Below are positions 6,441 through 15,745 of a stretch of 15,745 nt of DNA, one piece after another (the stretch's first letter is position 1; each line of letters begins with the position of its first letter). Position numbers and translations under genes: made by a program. Location: the NCBI GenBank assembly GCA_012839145.1, contig DUNY01000126.1, forward strand, positions 1 through 15,745. Direction: 5' to 3'. The stretch comes from Thermoanaerobacterales bacterium (GTDB taxonomy: Bacteria > Bacillota > Thermosediminibacteria > Thermosediminibacterales > Tepidanaerobacteraceae). Under the pieces are notes generated by a model that had not been told where the DNA came from, searched no databases, and saw only the letters and a list, made by a program, of their open reading frames with translations.

Positions 6441-9400
6441 GTGATTTATTTGAGGAAAAACCCAGCATTACTGATAATTCTAACTTTAGTCTTTCTCCAA
6501 ATTCCTTTCCACACACCTACTGTTCATGGGGAATCAAACGGCACTGTAATGAATACTGCAGAAGCTCCTCAAGACGGTTCTGCTCAAGAGATAATAGAGT
6601 CTACCTATCCATTGAATAATCAAACACAAGTGGAAGTTAAACCTACCATAAAAATTATATTTAAACATCCTGTTGAAATAATGGATAAATCCCAAATCGC
6701 GCTGGCCTCGGGCAGCGAGATGTATATATTGGACCCGGAAGAAATTTATCTTTTACAAGATGAAAAAACACTCTGCATAGATGTGGGACATATAGGGAAA
6801 CTCCCTTTAAGGCGAAGCACATTATATAATCTTACCATATTAAAAGATGCGGTAAAGCTTAAAGATTATGATATCACCAATGATAGTATTACCATAAGCT
6901 TTACCACACGAAGTGAAGGGCAAAGCCCCAAAATCCTGGGTTATTCCTCTTATGCAAGCGGCAGTGATGATATTACTTCCCTATCGGGAACGCGACTTTC
7001 ACGAGATGGCTTTATACACATTCGTTTTGACCGGAATATAAAATGGGAAAAAAACGCCCATAAGCAGCAGCTGTTGGAGGGAACTAAGCTATATCGTATA
7101 CCCAAGCCCACAGAAACTGCGTATGATACGGAAGGCAATTTGTATTCTGAAGCCTTTGAGTTTGAACCGGGTATCACAGAAACCCAATTGAAAACTAAAA
7201 AGTACCAACAAGAGGTAGCTGTCGAGGATATTGAGATTATAAACAACAATACCATTCGGATAAAACCCGATTGGCCCCTGCTAAACCTGAACAAATATCG
7301 GCTGACCGTGAAAAAAGAGCTGATAGAAGATATAAATGGATATACCTTGGAAGGGGATGTGGATTTTTATTTCTGGACAGCCCCTTCACCGGAAAAGCCT
7401 AAGTTTAATTGGGAACATATTGAAGGGATACTGCCTGGTAGCATAAAAGATGATTCTACCACAGGAGGCAAATCTTGCACAGTTATCGGTACTACGATTT
7501 ACAGTCCGGATAACCCTTTGATTTTTGTAGTAGAAGGTGAAGCTGTTCCCAAGGCGGGAGACATATCTGCATTAAAAAAAATAACACTGCTGGAAGGATA
7601 TACCACATCAAATACGGTAAAGATATCCAAGGTTCGATTCGAATATTATATTAAGGGCGGTTTAAAAAAGACAAAACTGTTTATATATCCCGAGAAAGAG
7701 TTGGATACAGGCAAATATTATGTGCTTACTGTTTCCAGCGGTGTCTTGCAGGACCGCAGCGGCCAATTCCTACCTAGATTCGATATGTATTTTACGACAG
7801 GTGGGAATACTGACAAACCCATAGGTATTTACAGAATCGAGCCTGACACTTTTGAGCCTATTGACATTTATAAAGGAACGGCGGCTTTTACCATAAAAGG
7901 GTATAATTTTAATGAACATATAGAATATATAAAACTTAAAATGATCAGTGGTGAAAATGCCGGAACGGTTCAAACGGCAGTTTATAAAAAGGATATTGAA
8001 TTTAATAGCATCACCCGACTTGATGTAAAACTTCGTGATCCTAAGGTTATCAATGCACTTGTCACAGGAGGCGGTGGAGAGTATTCGGTGGAATTATTCT
8101 TTGAAAACCGCTCACCGGTGTCAAATGACAGCGCAAGATTAAAAATCCTTCCTCGGGGCAAACCGAAAGTCCTTACAACAGACCCTCCGGGAGGAGATAT
8201 ATGGTCAAATGAAAAAAGGCTGAATGTCAGAAACATCGACGGCATTACACGGTATTTCCTAAAAATCACCTTCGAAGATTTTGACGGCAGCTTACATTTT
8301 GACACAGATGCAGGGCTTAATTTACTTCAAAACTCCAGTGTGTTTTCTAAGGGTCAAAATGAAGTGTCAATGATCGATAGAGAGTTCATCACTTTTATAC
8401 AGAACATTGAAGATTCAAAACTCAGAGACTCCCATATTTCCCAATATATTTTTGTTAAAAACACTGCAGCAGGACAAGCTCACCTATATGTGCCTGTAAA
8501 ACCCCTTAGATCCCAAACCACTTATCAAGTTTTGATAAACGCCGGAATAGTGCACTTTGCAGGTGACCATGAAAGGGTTGGAAATGATCCAATCCAATGG
8601 AGTTTTACAACAACTGCGATTCCCATAGTAAGCGATACACAAATTGGAAGTGTTGTAGAAGACTATGATGAGGATGAACCCATTATTCTATACGGAGATT
8701 TCTTTGACGAGCAAAATGTACAGGTTTATTTTAACGATATTCGGGCCGGCAGAGTTAGGATAAGAACCGATGAAAACGGGCAAAGCTTGCTTTGGGTATA
8801 TTTGCCCAGCGGCCGAAATCGATTGGAACCTGGTATATATACCATTCTGGTAAGAAACGACGGTGACCACGAATATGAAGTATTCGGAGCTTTGAGTGTA
8901 GTAAAGGAAGGCAGCTACATTCCCAATGAGGAATATCGAGTCAAGAATGAGCTGCGAATTGGTGAAGTTTGGAGCAGCCTTTCTAATAGTGAAGATACCT
9001 TGATTATTGACCGAAGGCATACCGATAGACGGTCTGTAGAAGTTGACCTTGACCAACTGATGGGTGAACAGGTTTTGGTTAGGAAAATCCGTTTTGACGG
9101 CCGAAGAAGCGACCGGATATCCACTCTGGAAACTCTGTCAAAATGGGCGGATATTACATTGTACGACATTGGCATAGATGATTACAGCAGAGATGAAGAA
9201 AGCAATATAACCCTTGGGCGAGTAGAGCCTCAGACGGTTCAAAATATAAAACAGAGGCTGGGCAGGCGAAAGATTAAGTCAGAATTTATTCAAGTGATAG
9301 GTGAAAATGTGCGCTTTAGCAGCTTCAAGATTACTATGCCCTTCAAAGAGAGCGACGGCGAAAAACTAAAGGTGCTAAGGTATGATGCTGACACTAGAAA

Positions 9401-9494
9401 TTTTAGCGAAGAAGATTTTTTGGTAGACAAGATTGAAAAAACCGTCACTTTTCACAGCTCAAGTCCCGGCATCTTTGTGGTAGTACAAGAGTAG
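6441..9494 (+). CDS. Secreted surface protein with SbsA/Big_5-like Ig modules
   Basis: The GTG start (see the GGAGGT site) gives 1017 residues. A signal peptide occupies 1-30: RK near the N-terminus, the core LLIILTLVFL, and a likely cut after TVHG. At least three modules resemble the bacterial Ig-like Big_5/SbsA fold. They open with a pattern like YPLNNQTQVEVKPTIKIIF (about 53), or place a strand such as FVVEGEAV before a late -YYVLTVSSGVLQD-(R)SGQ pattern, and end in FTTR/FTTG/FTTT (near 154, 452 and 720). TIG-like modules begin near 457 (IYRIEPDTFEPI, then FTIKGYNF) and 722. The C-terminal 200 residues (about 816-1017) are different, ending KLKVLRYDADTRNF then TVTFHSSSPGIFVVVQE. Only two cysteines are seen, as is usual for exported Gram-positive proteins. 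There is no LPxTG motif or SLH repeat, so attachment is unclear. It is the first gene of an operon with the next, eleven bases away. Its role as a structural or adhesive envelope protein is inferred. Confidence 0.8.
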   Translation: MIYLRKNPALLIILTLVFLQIPFHTPTVHGESNGTVMNTAEAPQDGSAQEIIESTYPLNNQTQVEVKPTIKIIFKHPVEIMDKSQIALASGSEMYILDPEEIYLLQDEKTLCIDVGHIGKLPLRRSTLYNLTILKDAVKLKDYDITNDSITISFTTRSEGQSPKILGYSSYASGSDDITSLSGTRLSRDGFIHIRFDRNIKWEKNAHKQQLLEGTKLYRIPKPTETAYDTEGNLYSEAFEFEPGITETQLKTKKYQQEVAVEDIEIINNNTIRIKPDWPLLNLNKYRLTVKKELIEDINGYTLEGDVDFYFWTAPSPEKPKFNWEHIEGILPGSIKDDSTTGGKSCTVIGTTIYSPDNPLIFVVEGEAVPKAGDISALKKITLLEGYTTSNTVKISKVRFEYYIKGGLKKTKLFIYPEKELDTGKYYVLTVSSGVLQDRSGQFLPRFDMYFTTGGNTDKPIGIYRIEPDTFEPIDIYKGTAAFTIKGYNFNEHIEYIKLKMISGENAGTVQTAVYKKDIEFNSITRLDVKLRDPKVINALVTGGGGEYSVELFFENRSPVSNDSARLKILPRGKPKVLTTDPPGGDIWSNEKRLNVRNIDGITRYFLKITFEDFDGSLHFDTDAGLNLLQNSSVFSKGQNEVSMIDREFITFIQNIEDSKLRDSHISQYIFVKNTAAGQAHLYVPVKPLRSQTTYQVLINAGIVHFAGDHERVGNDPIQWSFTTTAIPIVSDTQIGSVVEDYDEDEPIILYGDFFDEQNVQVYFNDIRAGRVRIRTDENGQSLLWVYLPSGRNRLEPGIYTILVRNDGDHEYEVFGALSVVKEGSYIPNEEYRVKNELRIGEVWSSLSNSEDTLIIDRRHTDRRSVEVDLDQLMGEQVLVRKIRFDGRRSDRISTLETLSKWADITLYDIGIDDYSRDEESNITLGRVEPQTVQNIKQRLGRRKIKSEFIQVIGENVRFSSFKITMPFKESDGEKLKVLRYDADTRNFSEEDFLVDKIEKTVTFHSSSPGIFVVVQE

Positions 9495-9504
9495 GAGGGT
9501 TAAG

Positions 9505-12500
9505 ATGAGAAAGCTAAAAAAGATATTATCAACTGCGTTGATTATTATAATGCTGATTTCTTCAATACCTGGCGAGCTTAATACGGCATACGGATATGAT
9601 GAAGACACTTATATTGTAACTGAAATAGTCATAGGTAAGGAGCATGACAGTAGTCGATTTACCACAGGTATGTCCTTGTCAATAAAAGGGCGTGAGTTGG
9701 AAGGAGCACAGGTATATATTGAATACGGCTCCAAATATGAGCAGCTTAGAGGTCCCAGGATTAACACCAAAGGTTTGCTGTATTTTGAATTTACAAAGCC
9801 TGAGGACTGGGAAAAGCTAAAAAACATTAAATCCATCATTGTAGGCAATGCTACTATTCCCATCGGTGACCAAGGGGCAATGCCTACTATTACTGATGTT
9901 ACACCAAAAGTAAAGAAAAAAGATAGCTTATATATAAAAGGAACAAATTTTGGATTGATAGAATCCGATGCTGTAACTGTCAAGTATGGGACGGGCCTTT
10001 TGTTTAACACAATAGAGAAGGAAAACATTACAGTTAACATTGAAGAAAACACTGCAGAAGTAACAGGGTTTGAAAGAGCAGAACTGGGCCTTCAAGACAT
10101 AGAAATAACCAGGGAATTTGAAACCGAACCGGTGAAATTTAATGAGCTAAATAATGATGTAAAAGTTAAAATCAACATAAACCACACTTATAACGGCCAG
10201 TTCCGCCTAATAGAAGAGCTGAGCATATCTGATGACCTAGAAATGTTTCCAAATCGAGGCACAAAAGGCGGCAAAGTCTATTTTAAAGCAAGTATGTTAA
10301 GACAATATGATGTATATTTTTTAAAAGCTACTGACGGCACTGACCCATATACAAAAGCAAATAAAGGAAAAAATCCAAGCCCTCTGCAACAAACTGACGA
10401 CGATATGTATGTGTTTACCGTAGAAGTTCCGGACATTGTTCCGGGAGAATACTGGGTAGTCCTAACAAATCTGGTGCCAGATTATAAAGACCCCATGCAG
10501 GCCGTTTCCGGTGAATATATTTATACAAAGGAAAAGTTTACAGTAATTCAAGGTGCCAGAAGTGCCGTTATTGATGCTATACAGCCCAATAGAGGGCCGG
10601 ATACTGGATCGGTATCCACTATAACGGGAAGGTATTTAGGGAGCCTAAACATCGATGATCTTGTAATTGATATGCATTCTACAATTCTCGAAGAATCCGT
10701 TTCCGGTGATGGGGTTTTGAAATTGGAGTACAAGAGTAAGGAAGAGGATGAAAGTGGTGATGGGCATGAGCAAGACGGCATAATTGGGAAATATAGGGAA
10801 ACTGAAATTACCTCCGTAGAAAAGACCGTCAAAGTCATAATAGGGCCTCAAGCTCATGTGGAAAAGGAAGGTTCTAGCTTTTCAAAGGATATAGATAAAT
10901 TAGTGGTAAGAATCAATGCTGATACAGAAGGAAGTAATCCTATAAAAGATGTAGTAGTGGAGACTACTACCAAGATAGTAACTAAAGATGGAAAAGAATA
11001 CACCTTTACTGAGCGGGCGGAACTCCCCAAAGGGTATACCTTTATACCCAGTCGGATTAAACCCGAAGTTCAGAGCATAGTTCCTGACGAAATTCATGTG
11101 GTAAAAAAAGACGGTGATAATGATACATATACCATTTCTCAGAATTTAATGGTAGGTGTATACGGCAAAAACTTTTCAGTTTATAAATATGTATACAATG
11201 AAGAAACAAGAGCTTCATATCCCATTGTAAGATTTGGAGATGTAACCATAAACAAGAATGAAAATGATAACATTCAATTATATGTAATGGATGACAAAGG
11301 CAATATAATGGACGGAACGCCAGGCAGTGAAACCGGCACTAAAATCCTTGCGGTAATTCCCGCAGATACTGTAGTGCCAAAAGAATACATTGATACCAAT
11401 GTGCCCGTTGTAGTAACAAATCCTGTCAGAAATTCTTCAAGCCCCGGCCTTTCTTCGGAAGACTCGGTAATGGTCAAGTTTATTCTTATAAAAGAAGACA
11501 AAGTCCCTGTCATTGAAAGCGTTACACCTGATGTGGTGACGGTGGATGGCGGTGAAACGGTAACTATAAAGGGAAGCAACTTTTTACAAGATGTGAAAGT
11601 CTTTATCGACGGCAGTGAAGTTTCAGGCGTCACTCGGGAGGGGGACGGCAAAACTCTCACCTTTAAAGCTCCTCCCGGCAGGGAAGGCAGAACACAGCTT
11701 CAGGTAATGAATCCCAACGGCAGTATTGCCATTAGAGATTTTTACTACGTTAAGACCTATACAGATCCCAAAATCACAGATTTTTCACCTAAGGCAGGCA
11801 ACACAGGCACTCTGGTATTGGTCAAGGGTGATAACTTCTTGCCGCCGGACCTGACGGCAACTGTATCAGAAACATATAAACTTATAGGTACAAGAATACT
11901 TCTTCAAAACAGAGATATAAACGAATACAACATAGATTCAGATACAAAGCGAATCAAACTTGAATACTATGCATCTCCGGAGAATGACGAGATTTTAAGA
12001 ATCGAAAAGGCCGTTGATGGAAGAATGTATTTGCGAATGGCAGATTACTGGCACAGTGTGGTTTTCACCGATACTTCCGGTAAATTTTACGCCTTTCGCC
12101 AAGATGTCCAGGGCAATGCTATCCTTTCCGATGGAGTAAAAAATACCTATAGGTTAAATGTTAAATATGATAACGGCAAATATAAAATATTTGCATCAAA
12201 GGAAGGGGCCAGTGACTATCTTGTAGAGGTCAAGACAGGCGAAGAAAATTTTGGCGATAAAAAAGTAAATGTTACTTCACTGACCATATACGAGCCCAAT
12301 TCAATTAAGCTTTACATGCAGACTCTATACAGAGTTGACGGTGATGGAATAATCGTAGGAAACAACGTAAAAGTAATCGACAAAAACCAGATCATCTTTA
12401 AAGTGCCCGTACTGACATTAGGTGACGGCTATTACGACCTTGCGGTGCTAAATCCTGATACTAAACGGGACAGCCGCATAGGCGCCCAGGGATTTTTCTA

Positions 12501-15500
12501 CTATACCATGCCCCAATCAAAACCGGAAATTCATGAAGTCGTCCCGAATAAGGGTTCCACGGACGGCGGATATACCGTGGACATCCGAGGCAATGACTTT
12601 AAAGATGACGGTACATATAAGACTCGGGTATTCATAAATGGTGTGGAAATCAAGAAGGAAGATACATTTGTAAGTGTGGACGGGAAAACCGTCACAGTGA
12701 AAGTCCCTCATTTTACCGGTGATCTTTCCAAGGAAAAGGAAACGGACCGAATCACAGTTCCCGTAGTGGTGCTCAACCCTGATGGTGCCAGTGCCGGAAA
12801 AGAGGATGGATTCACCTACATGGTTCCTACCAGTCATCCCCAGATAACCAGAGTAATGCCACAAGGGGGTAGTGCAGCAGGTAAAGAAATAGTAGAAATT
12901 ACCGGTAAGGATTTTCGCTACTTTGAGCCCTACAGTGATGACAACAGAAATCAAACTCGTGATGACAATGAGCCATACAAAGACCTAAACGGAAACGAAG
13001 AATGGGATGACTTTAGGGTAGAAGGTGTTAGGGAGAGGCTAAAAGGTGATTTTGATAACAACAAAGATGTTATACAGAACCTTAAGGAATTCTATAAAAA
13101 TGACTTTGAAAGCATAGTTTTACCGGTTCTTCCAAAGGTGTACTTTGGAAATAAGGTAGCTGAAATAATAGAGTATGCCGATGGCTACCTTAAAGTGAGG
13201 ACTCCTGCCGGCACTGCCGGTGATGTGGATGTATATGTGGTAAATAATGATTCCGGCATATCCAACAAGGTCAAATACACCTACATGTCTACAAACCCAG
13301 TCATAACCCGCATAGTGCCTCCTGAAGGCAAAAAACAAGGCGGTGACCGGGTGGAGGTCTTTGGCAGTGGGTTTGTGGAGAGTGAAACCAAGATATGTGT
13401 CCCTGATGGGGAGATTAAAACAATGCCCATGGTACAGGTTCGTTTTGGCAATATTACTAACCGGGATATACTTAGGGAAGAAGAAAACTCCGGCAGAATA
13501 GACAACCAGCGCACTACCGTAAATCTGCCGGGAGGTTTACGGGTAGAGTATGCAAACGGCAGAGTTAACATCAGTATTACAGAAAAAGGGCGCTCATATG
13601 TAACGTTAACCCCCTTAACTTTTGATGGAAGCCCCTTATTTGTCTCTACAAGACTCTTAAAGGCTGAAGGCACAAACCCTTACCCCTATGATGAACTGAT
13701 TCGCTTGGAAATCAGCGACAGGAGGCTTTTTGTGGAGCGGGGATATGCTCCCGTGGTGGAGTTTATAACCAGCGGTCAGCTGGTAGTTACAACACCCGGT
13801 TACTACACTATTGGCGAGGTCGATGTATTTCTAATAAATCCCGACGGGGGAATAGCCCAAGGCAAGTTCACTTATAAACATCCTGACAGCAATCCATATA
13901 TTACAAACATAACAAAAGAAGGCCAGTCACCTATTGCTGAAAATATCAACGGCAGGGATGTAAAAGTTTTGTATATGACTTATAAAGGCGGTAATACAGT
14001 AAGCATCATTGGTGGAGATTTTAGGGAAAACGCCAGGATCCAAATTTCCAATGTGGCAACTATAGAGCCAAGAAACATAACATACATGCTGCCTTCAAGA
14101 CTTACATTTACAATGCCGGCGGTTCCGGAAGAAGCCGTAGGTAAGCTCCATCGGGTAGTAGTTATAAACGAAGACGGTGGTTCTGCCGCATCTGATGATG
14201 TTACACCACTGCCCATATACATTATGTTTATTAAAGGTGAAACAGCCCCGGCTATAACAAAACTTACACCTGACAAAGGGCCTGCCTCCGGCGGCACTCG
14301 TGTAAGAATTGAAGGGAAAGATTTTAGAGAAGGCTTGAAGGTATTCTTCGGTGAAATACCCGTACCGGAAGAAAACGTTCAAGTTGTTGACTATAAGACA
14401 ATCCTCGTAGTGACACCGCCCCATGCTCCAGGCAGTGTAGAGGTGAAAGTGGAAAACCCTGACGGTGAACTTTCCAGTCCAAACGGCATATTTACGTATC
14501 TTAGCAGCCCCAAAATATCAGCAGTAGTTGACCCGAACGACCCAACTGAGACTATACGAATAACGCGAATCTCCGTAGAAGGAGGCCAGAAAGTCAAAAT
14601 CAAGGGAACCGCCTTTACGGCCGGTGCCAGAGTAGTGTTTGCTCCTGCTATCAAAAGGATTGATGACGAGCAGGAAGCTTCGGGTACTGTGATTTATATA
14701 GACGGCATACCTTATGTACTAAAGGAAGGTGTAGATGGTGGAGAGGTAGTTTTCATTGACCCCGAAACTTTGACGGTTATCACTCCTCCCAGAAAACTGG
14801 ACAGCAAAGGAGTAATAGTCATTAACCCAGATGGAGGAGCAAGTAGCATCTATGACCAAATAGTTTACGGCTTGCCGGAACTTGAGGCTCCTATGAATGT
14901 AGTGGCAGAACTTATCTATGACAGATATATAAAAATCACTTGGACCCCTGTGGAAGGAGCAGAAGGTTATGAAATATTTGCGGTTATAGATGATAATGAA
15001 ATGGACTTTATCGGCACTACCGAACTTACTGGTTTTGTTTTCAGCGATTTAGAGCCAACCACCCGATACACGTTTGTAATAAGAGCTCTTGGACGATTCG
15101 GCTCTTCGCCACCGTCGGTACGAAGTAACACAGTGAGGACAGGAAGACGAGTAGGTCCCCCGGATGATGACGGGGAGTTGACGGAGGAAACTACAAAGAA
15201 CAAAGTAGGAGATAGCGTAAGGGTAGTAATCGGCACAGAAGATTATAAAAAAGATACTACAATAGATTTAACAAATATAAGTTTTGTAGGGGCAAAAACG
15301 GTAGCCGTAACTTTGCCTGCTGAAGTAATTGCAAAGTCCAACGCAGGTGACATAAAGATTATAGGGAAGGATTTCACCTTGAAGTTCAACCCTAAAGTAT
15401 TTGATACTTCCAAGGTAAGACAGTATCGTGATAGAAGGGACGCCGGAGTGAGATTTGAATTGGTATTAGCTGACGGAAATTCCGATAGTCAGGGGAAGAC

Positions 15501-15745
15501 TTCCCTTTCCAACCAATATGTAATGAGTGCTGATTTTTATGCAGGAAAAGATTCGTCTTCTATGGATTTTTTAAACAGCTACATGGAATTTACTCTGGAG
15601 TATGACAGAACAAAAGCTGATTTACGAAGAATAGCCCATGTGGCCCTTTACCGCTACGATGATACAAGGGGTGATTGGCAAAAGATTTATGAGAGATACA
15701 ACAGCTACGACATTGTCATAAACACTATTGTCAATCGACTTGGGA
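9505..15745 (+). CDS. Giant secreted TIG/IPT-repeat surface protein with fibronectin III module, partial
   Basis: The frame runs from ATG 9505 to the right edge with no stop (at least 2080 codons), so the 3' end is missing. AGGAGG (9493-9498), overlapping the previous stop codon, lies six bases before the ATG. A signal peptide covers residues 1 to about 30 (RKLKK, hydrophobic core, NTAYG). About eleven TIG/IPT modules begin near residues 126, 353, 513, 667, 754, 1007, 1112, 1264, 1463, 1581 and 1668; the signature is P-x-I-x-x-(V/I)-x-P-x-x-G followed by (V/I)-x-I-x-G-x-(D/N)-F and, at the end, NPDGG. Several are interrupted by inserts, one of which (1145-1169) is acidic and EF-hand-like. A fibronectin type III module (about 1793-1880) has ITWTPVEGAEGYEIF and LEPTTRYTFVIRAL. 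A final region (1893 onward) resembles the C-terminus of the upstream protein (HVALYRYDDTRGDWQ). I find one cysteine, C1298. TIG and FnIII arrays form extended rods. An envelope or S-layer-associated role is inferred, and SLH repeats may follow outside the window. Confidence 0.85.
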   Translation, partial: MRKLKKILSTALIIIMLISSIPGELNTAYGYDEDTYIVTEIVIGKEHDSSRFTTGMSLSIKGRELEGAQVYIEYGSKYEQLRGPRINTKGLLYFEFTKPEDWEKLKNIKSIIVGNATIPIGDQGAMPTITDVTPKVKKKDSLYIKGTNFGLIESDAVTVKYGTGLLFNTIEKENITVNIEENTAEVTGFERAELGLQDIEITREFETEPVKFNELNNDVKVKININHTYNGQFRLIEELSISDDLEMFPNRGTKGGKVYFKASMLRQYDVYFLKATDGTDPYTKANKGKNPSPLQQTDDDMYVFTVEVPDIVPGEYWVVLTNLVPDYKDPMQAVSGEYIYTKEKFTVIQGARSAVIDAIQPNRGPDTGSVSTITGRYLGSLNIDDLVIDMHSTILEESVSGDGVLKLEYKSKEEDESGDGHEQDGIIGKYRETEITSVEKTVKVIIGPQAHVEKEGSSFSKDIDKLVVRINADTEGSNPIKDVVVETTTKIVTKDGKEYTFTERAELPKGYTFIPSRIKPEVQSIVPDEIHVVKKDGDNDTYTISQNLMVGVYGKNFSVYKYVYNEETRASYPIVRFGDVTINKNENDNIQLYVMDDKGNIMDGTPGSETGTKILAVIPADTVVPKEYIDTNVPVVVTNPVRNSSSPGLSSEDSVMVKFILIKEDKVPVIESVTPDVVTVDGGETVTIKGSNFLQDVKVFIDGSEVSGVTREGDGKTLTFKAPPGREGRTQLQVMNPNGSIAIRDFYYVKTYTDPKITDFSPKAGNTGTLVLVKGDNFLPPDLTATVSETYKLIGTRILLQNRDINEYNIDSDTKRIKLEYYASPENDEILRIEKAVDGRMYLRMADYWHSVVFTDTSGKFYAFRQDVQGNAILSDGVKNTYRLNVKYDNGKYKIFASKEGASDYLVEVKTGEENFGDKKVNVTSLTIYEPNSIKLYMQTLYRVDGDGIIVGNNVKVIDKNQIIFKVPVLTLGDGYYDLAVLNPDTKRDSRIGAQGFFYYTMPQSKPEIHEVVPNKGSTDGGYTVDIRGNDFKDDGTYKTRVFINGVEIKKEDTFVSVDGKTVTVKVPHFTGDLSKEKETDRITVPVVVLNPDGASAGKEDGFTYMVPTSHPQITRVMPQGGSAAGKEIVEITGKDFRYFEPYSDDNRNQTRDDNEPYKDLNGNEEWDDFRVEGVRERLKGDFDNNKDVIQNLKEFYKNDFESIVLPVLPKVYFGNKVAEIIEYADGYLKVRTPAGTAGDVDVYVVNNDSGISNKVKYTYMSTNPVITRIVPPEGKKQGGDRVEVFGSGFVESETKICVPDGEIKTMPMVQVRFGNITNRDILREEENSGRIDNQRTTVNLPGGLRVEYANGRVNISITEKGRSYVTLTPLTFDGSPLFVSTRLLKAEGTNPYPYDELIRLEISDRRLFVERGYAPVVEFITSGQLVVTTPGYYTIGEVDVFLINPDGGIAQGKFTYKHPDSNPYITNITKEGQSPIAENINGRDVKVLYMTYKGGNTVSIIGGDFRENARIQISNVATIEPRNITYMLPSRLTFTMPAVPEEAVGKLHRVVVINEDGGSAASDDVTPLPIYIMFIKGETAPAITKLTPDKGPASGGTRVRIEGKDFREGLKVFFGEIPVPEENVQVVDYKTILVVTPPHAPGSVEVKVENPDGELSSPNGIFTYLSSPKISAVVDPNDPTETIRITRISVEGGQKVKIKGTAFTAGARVVFAPAIKRIDDEQEASGTVIYIDGIPYVLKEGVDGGEVVFIDPETLTVITPPRKLDSKGVIVINPDGGASSIYDQIVYGLPELEAPMNVVAELIYDRYIKITWTPVEGAEGYEIFAVIDDNEMDFIGTTELTGFVFSDLEPTTRYTFVIRALGRFGSSPPSVRSNTVRTGRRVGPPDDDGELTEETTKNKVGDSVRVVIGTEDYKKDTTIDLTNISFVGAKTVAVTLPAEVIAKSNAGDIKIIGKDFTLKFNPKVFDTSKVRQYRDRRDAGVRFELVLADGNSDSQGKTSLSNQYVMSADFYAGKDSSSMDFLNSYMEFTLEYDRTKADLRRIAHVALYRYDDTRGDWQKIYERYNSYDIVINTIVNRLG
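12937..13011 (+). other. EF-hand-like acidic segment within the giant protein
   Basis: Residues 1145-1169 carry DDNRNQTRDDNEP followed by DLNGNEEWDD. Two D-x-N-x-N loops in tandem match the form of dockerin and EF-hand-like calcium loops found in extracellular proteins (the DxNxNGxxDDGEP / DLNGNGxWD pattern). The segment interrupts the TIG module that begins at residue 1112. A further D-x-D-N-N-x-D stretch follows at about 1183-1189. Calcium binding is inferred from the pattern only. Confidence 0.5.

Noticed and set aside
9609..15236. Many open frames on the - strand opposite the giant protein (for example 9609-10052, 11274-11660, 13281-13673)
   Set aside because: They lie opposite a continuous 6.2-kb frame with consistent protein domains, lack ribosome sites and have Ser/Thr/Pro-rich or low-complexity translations typical of antisense shadows.
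9505..15745. Tandem DNA repeats or recombination hot spot within the TIG array
   Set aside because: The modules repeat at the protein level only. They are well diverged and I see no long identical DNA repeats between them.

Overview
The window reads as a low-GC, Gram-positive, probably anaerobic Clostridia-type genome. The signs are AT-rich intergenic DNA, strong AGGAGG-type ribosome sites, TTG and GTG starts, sigma-A promoters of the TTTACA / TATAAT type, short-chain CHR transporter pairs, a Cache-HAMP chemoreceptor and very large TIG-repeat surface proteins. I cannot name a species. No rRNA, tRNA, CRISPR array, insertion sequence or phage gene is visible.

Layout. Positions 1-194 hold the C-terminal end of a MATE-type multidrug efflux protein on the + strand. 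From about 408 to 4018 there are two paralogous pairs of short CHR-family (chromate ion transporter) genes, both on the - strand (408-971 with 968-1510, and 2853-3428 with 3425-4018). Each pair overlaps by four bases (TTGA) at its junction. Between the pairs, on the + strand and with its own promoter, lies a serine-dependent glutaminase (glsA, 1761-2663). A long AT-rich hairpin separates glsA from the convergent second CHR pair. Just upstream of that second pair is a 20-codon open frame containing three consecutive cysteine codons, a possible leader peptide.

A 447-base intergenic stretch (4112-4558) carries a near-consensus extended -10 promoter and leads into a 568-residue methyl-accepting chemotaxis protein (4559-6265), which is closed by a clear intrinsic terminator (6295-6326). 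From 6441 to the right edge runs a two-gene surface-protein operon. It encodes a 1017-residue secreted protein with SbsA/Big_5-like Ig modules, followed by a giant secreted protein (at least 2080 residues, no stop before the window ends) with about eleven TIG/IPT modules, an EF-hand-like acidic insert and one fibronectin type III module. The two proteins end in similar regions, which suggests they work together in the cell envelope. Anchoring domains of the giant protein, if any, would lie beyond the window.

The left half is therefore transport and nitrogen metabolism, the middle is environmental sensing, and the right half is a large cell-surface structure. The least ordinary parts are the surface operon, whose TIG modules are repeatedly interrupted by inserted modules, and the polycysteine frame ahead of a CHR transporter pair.
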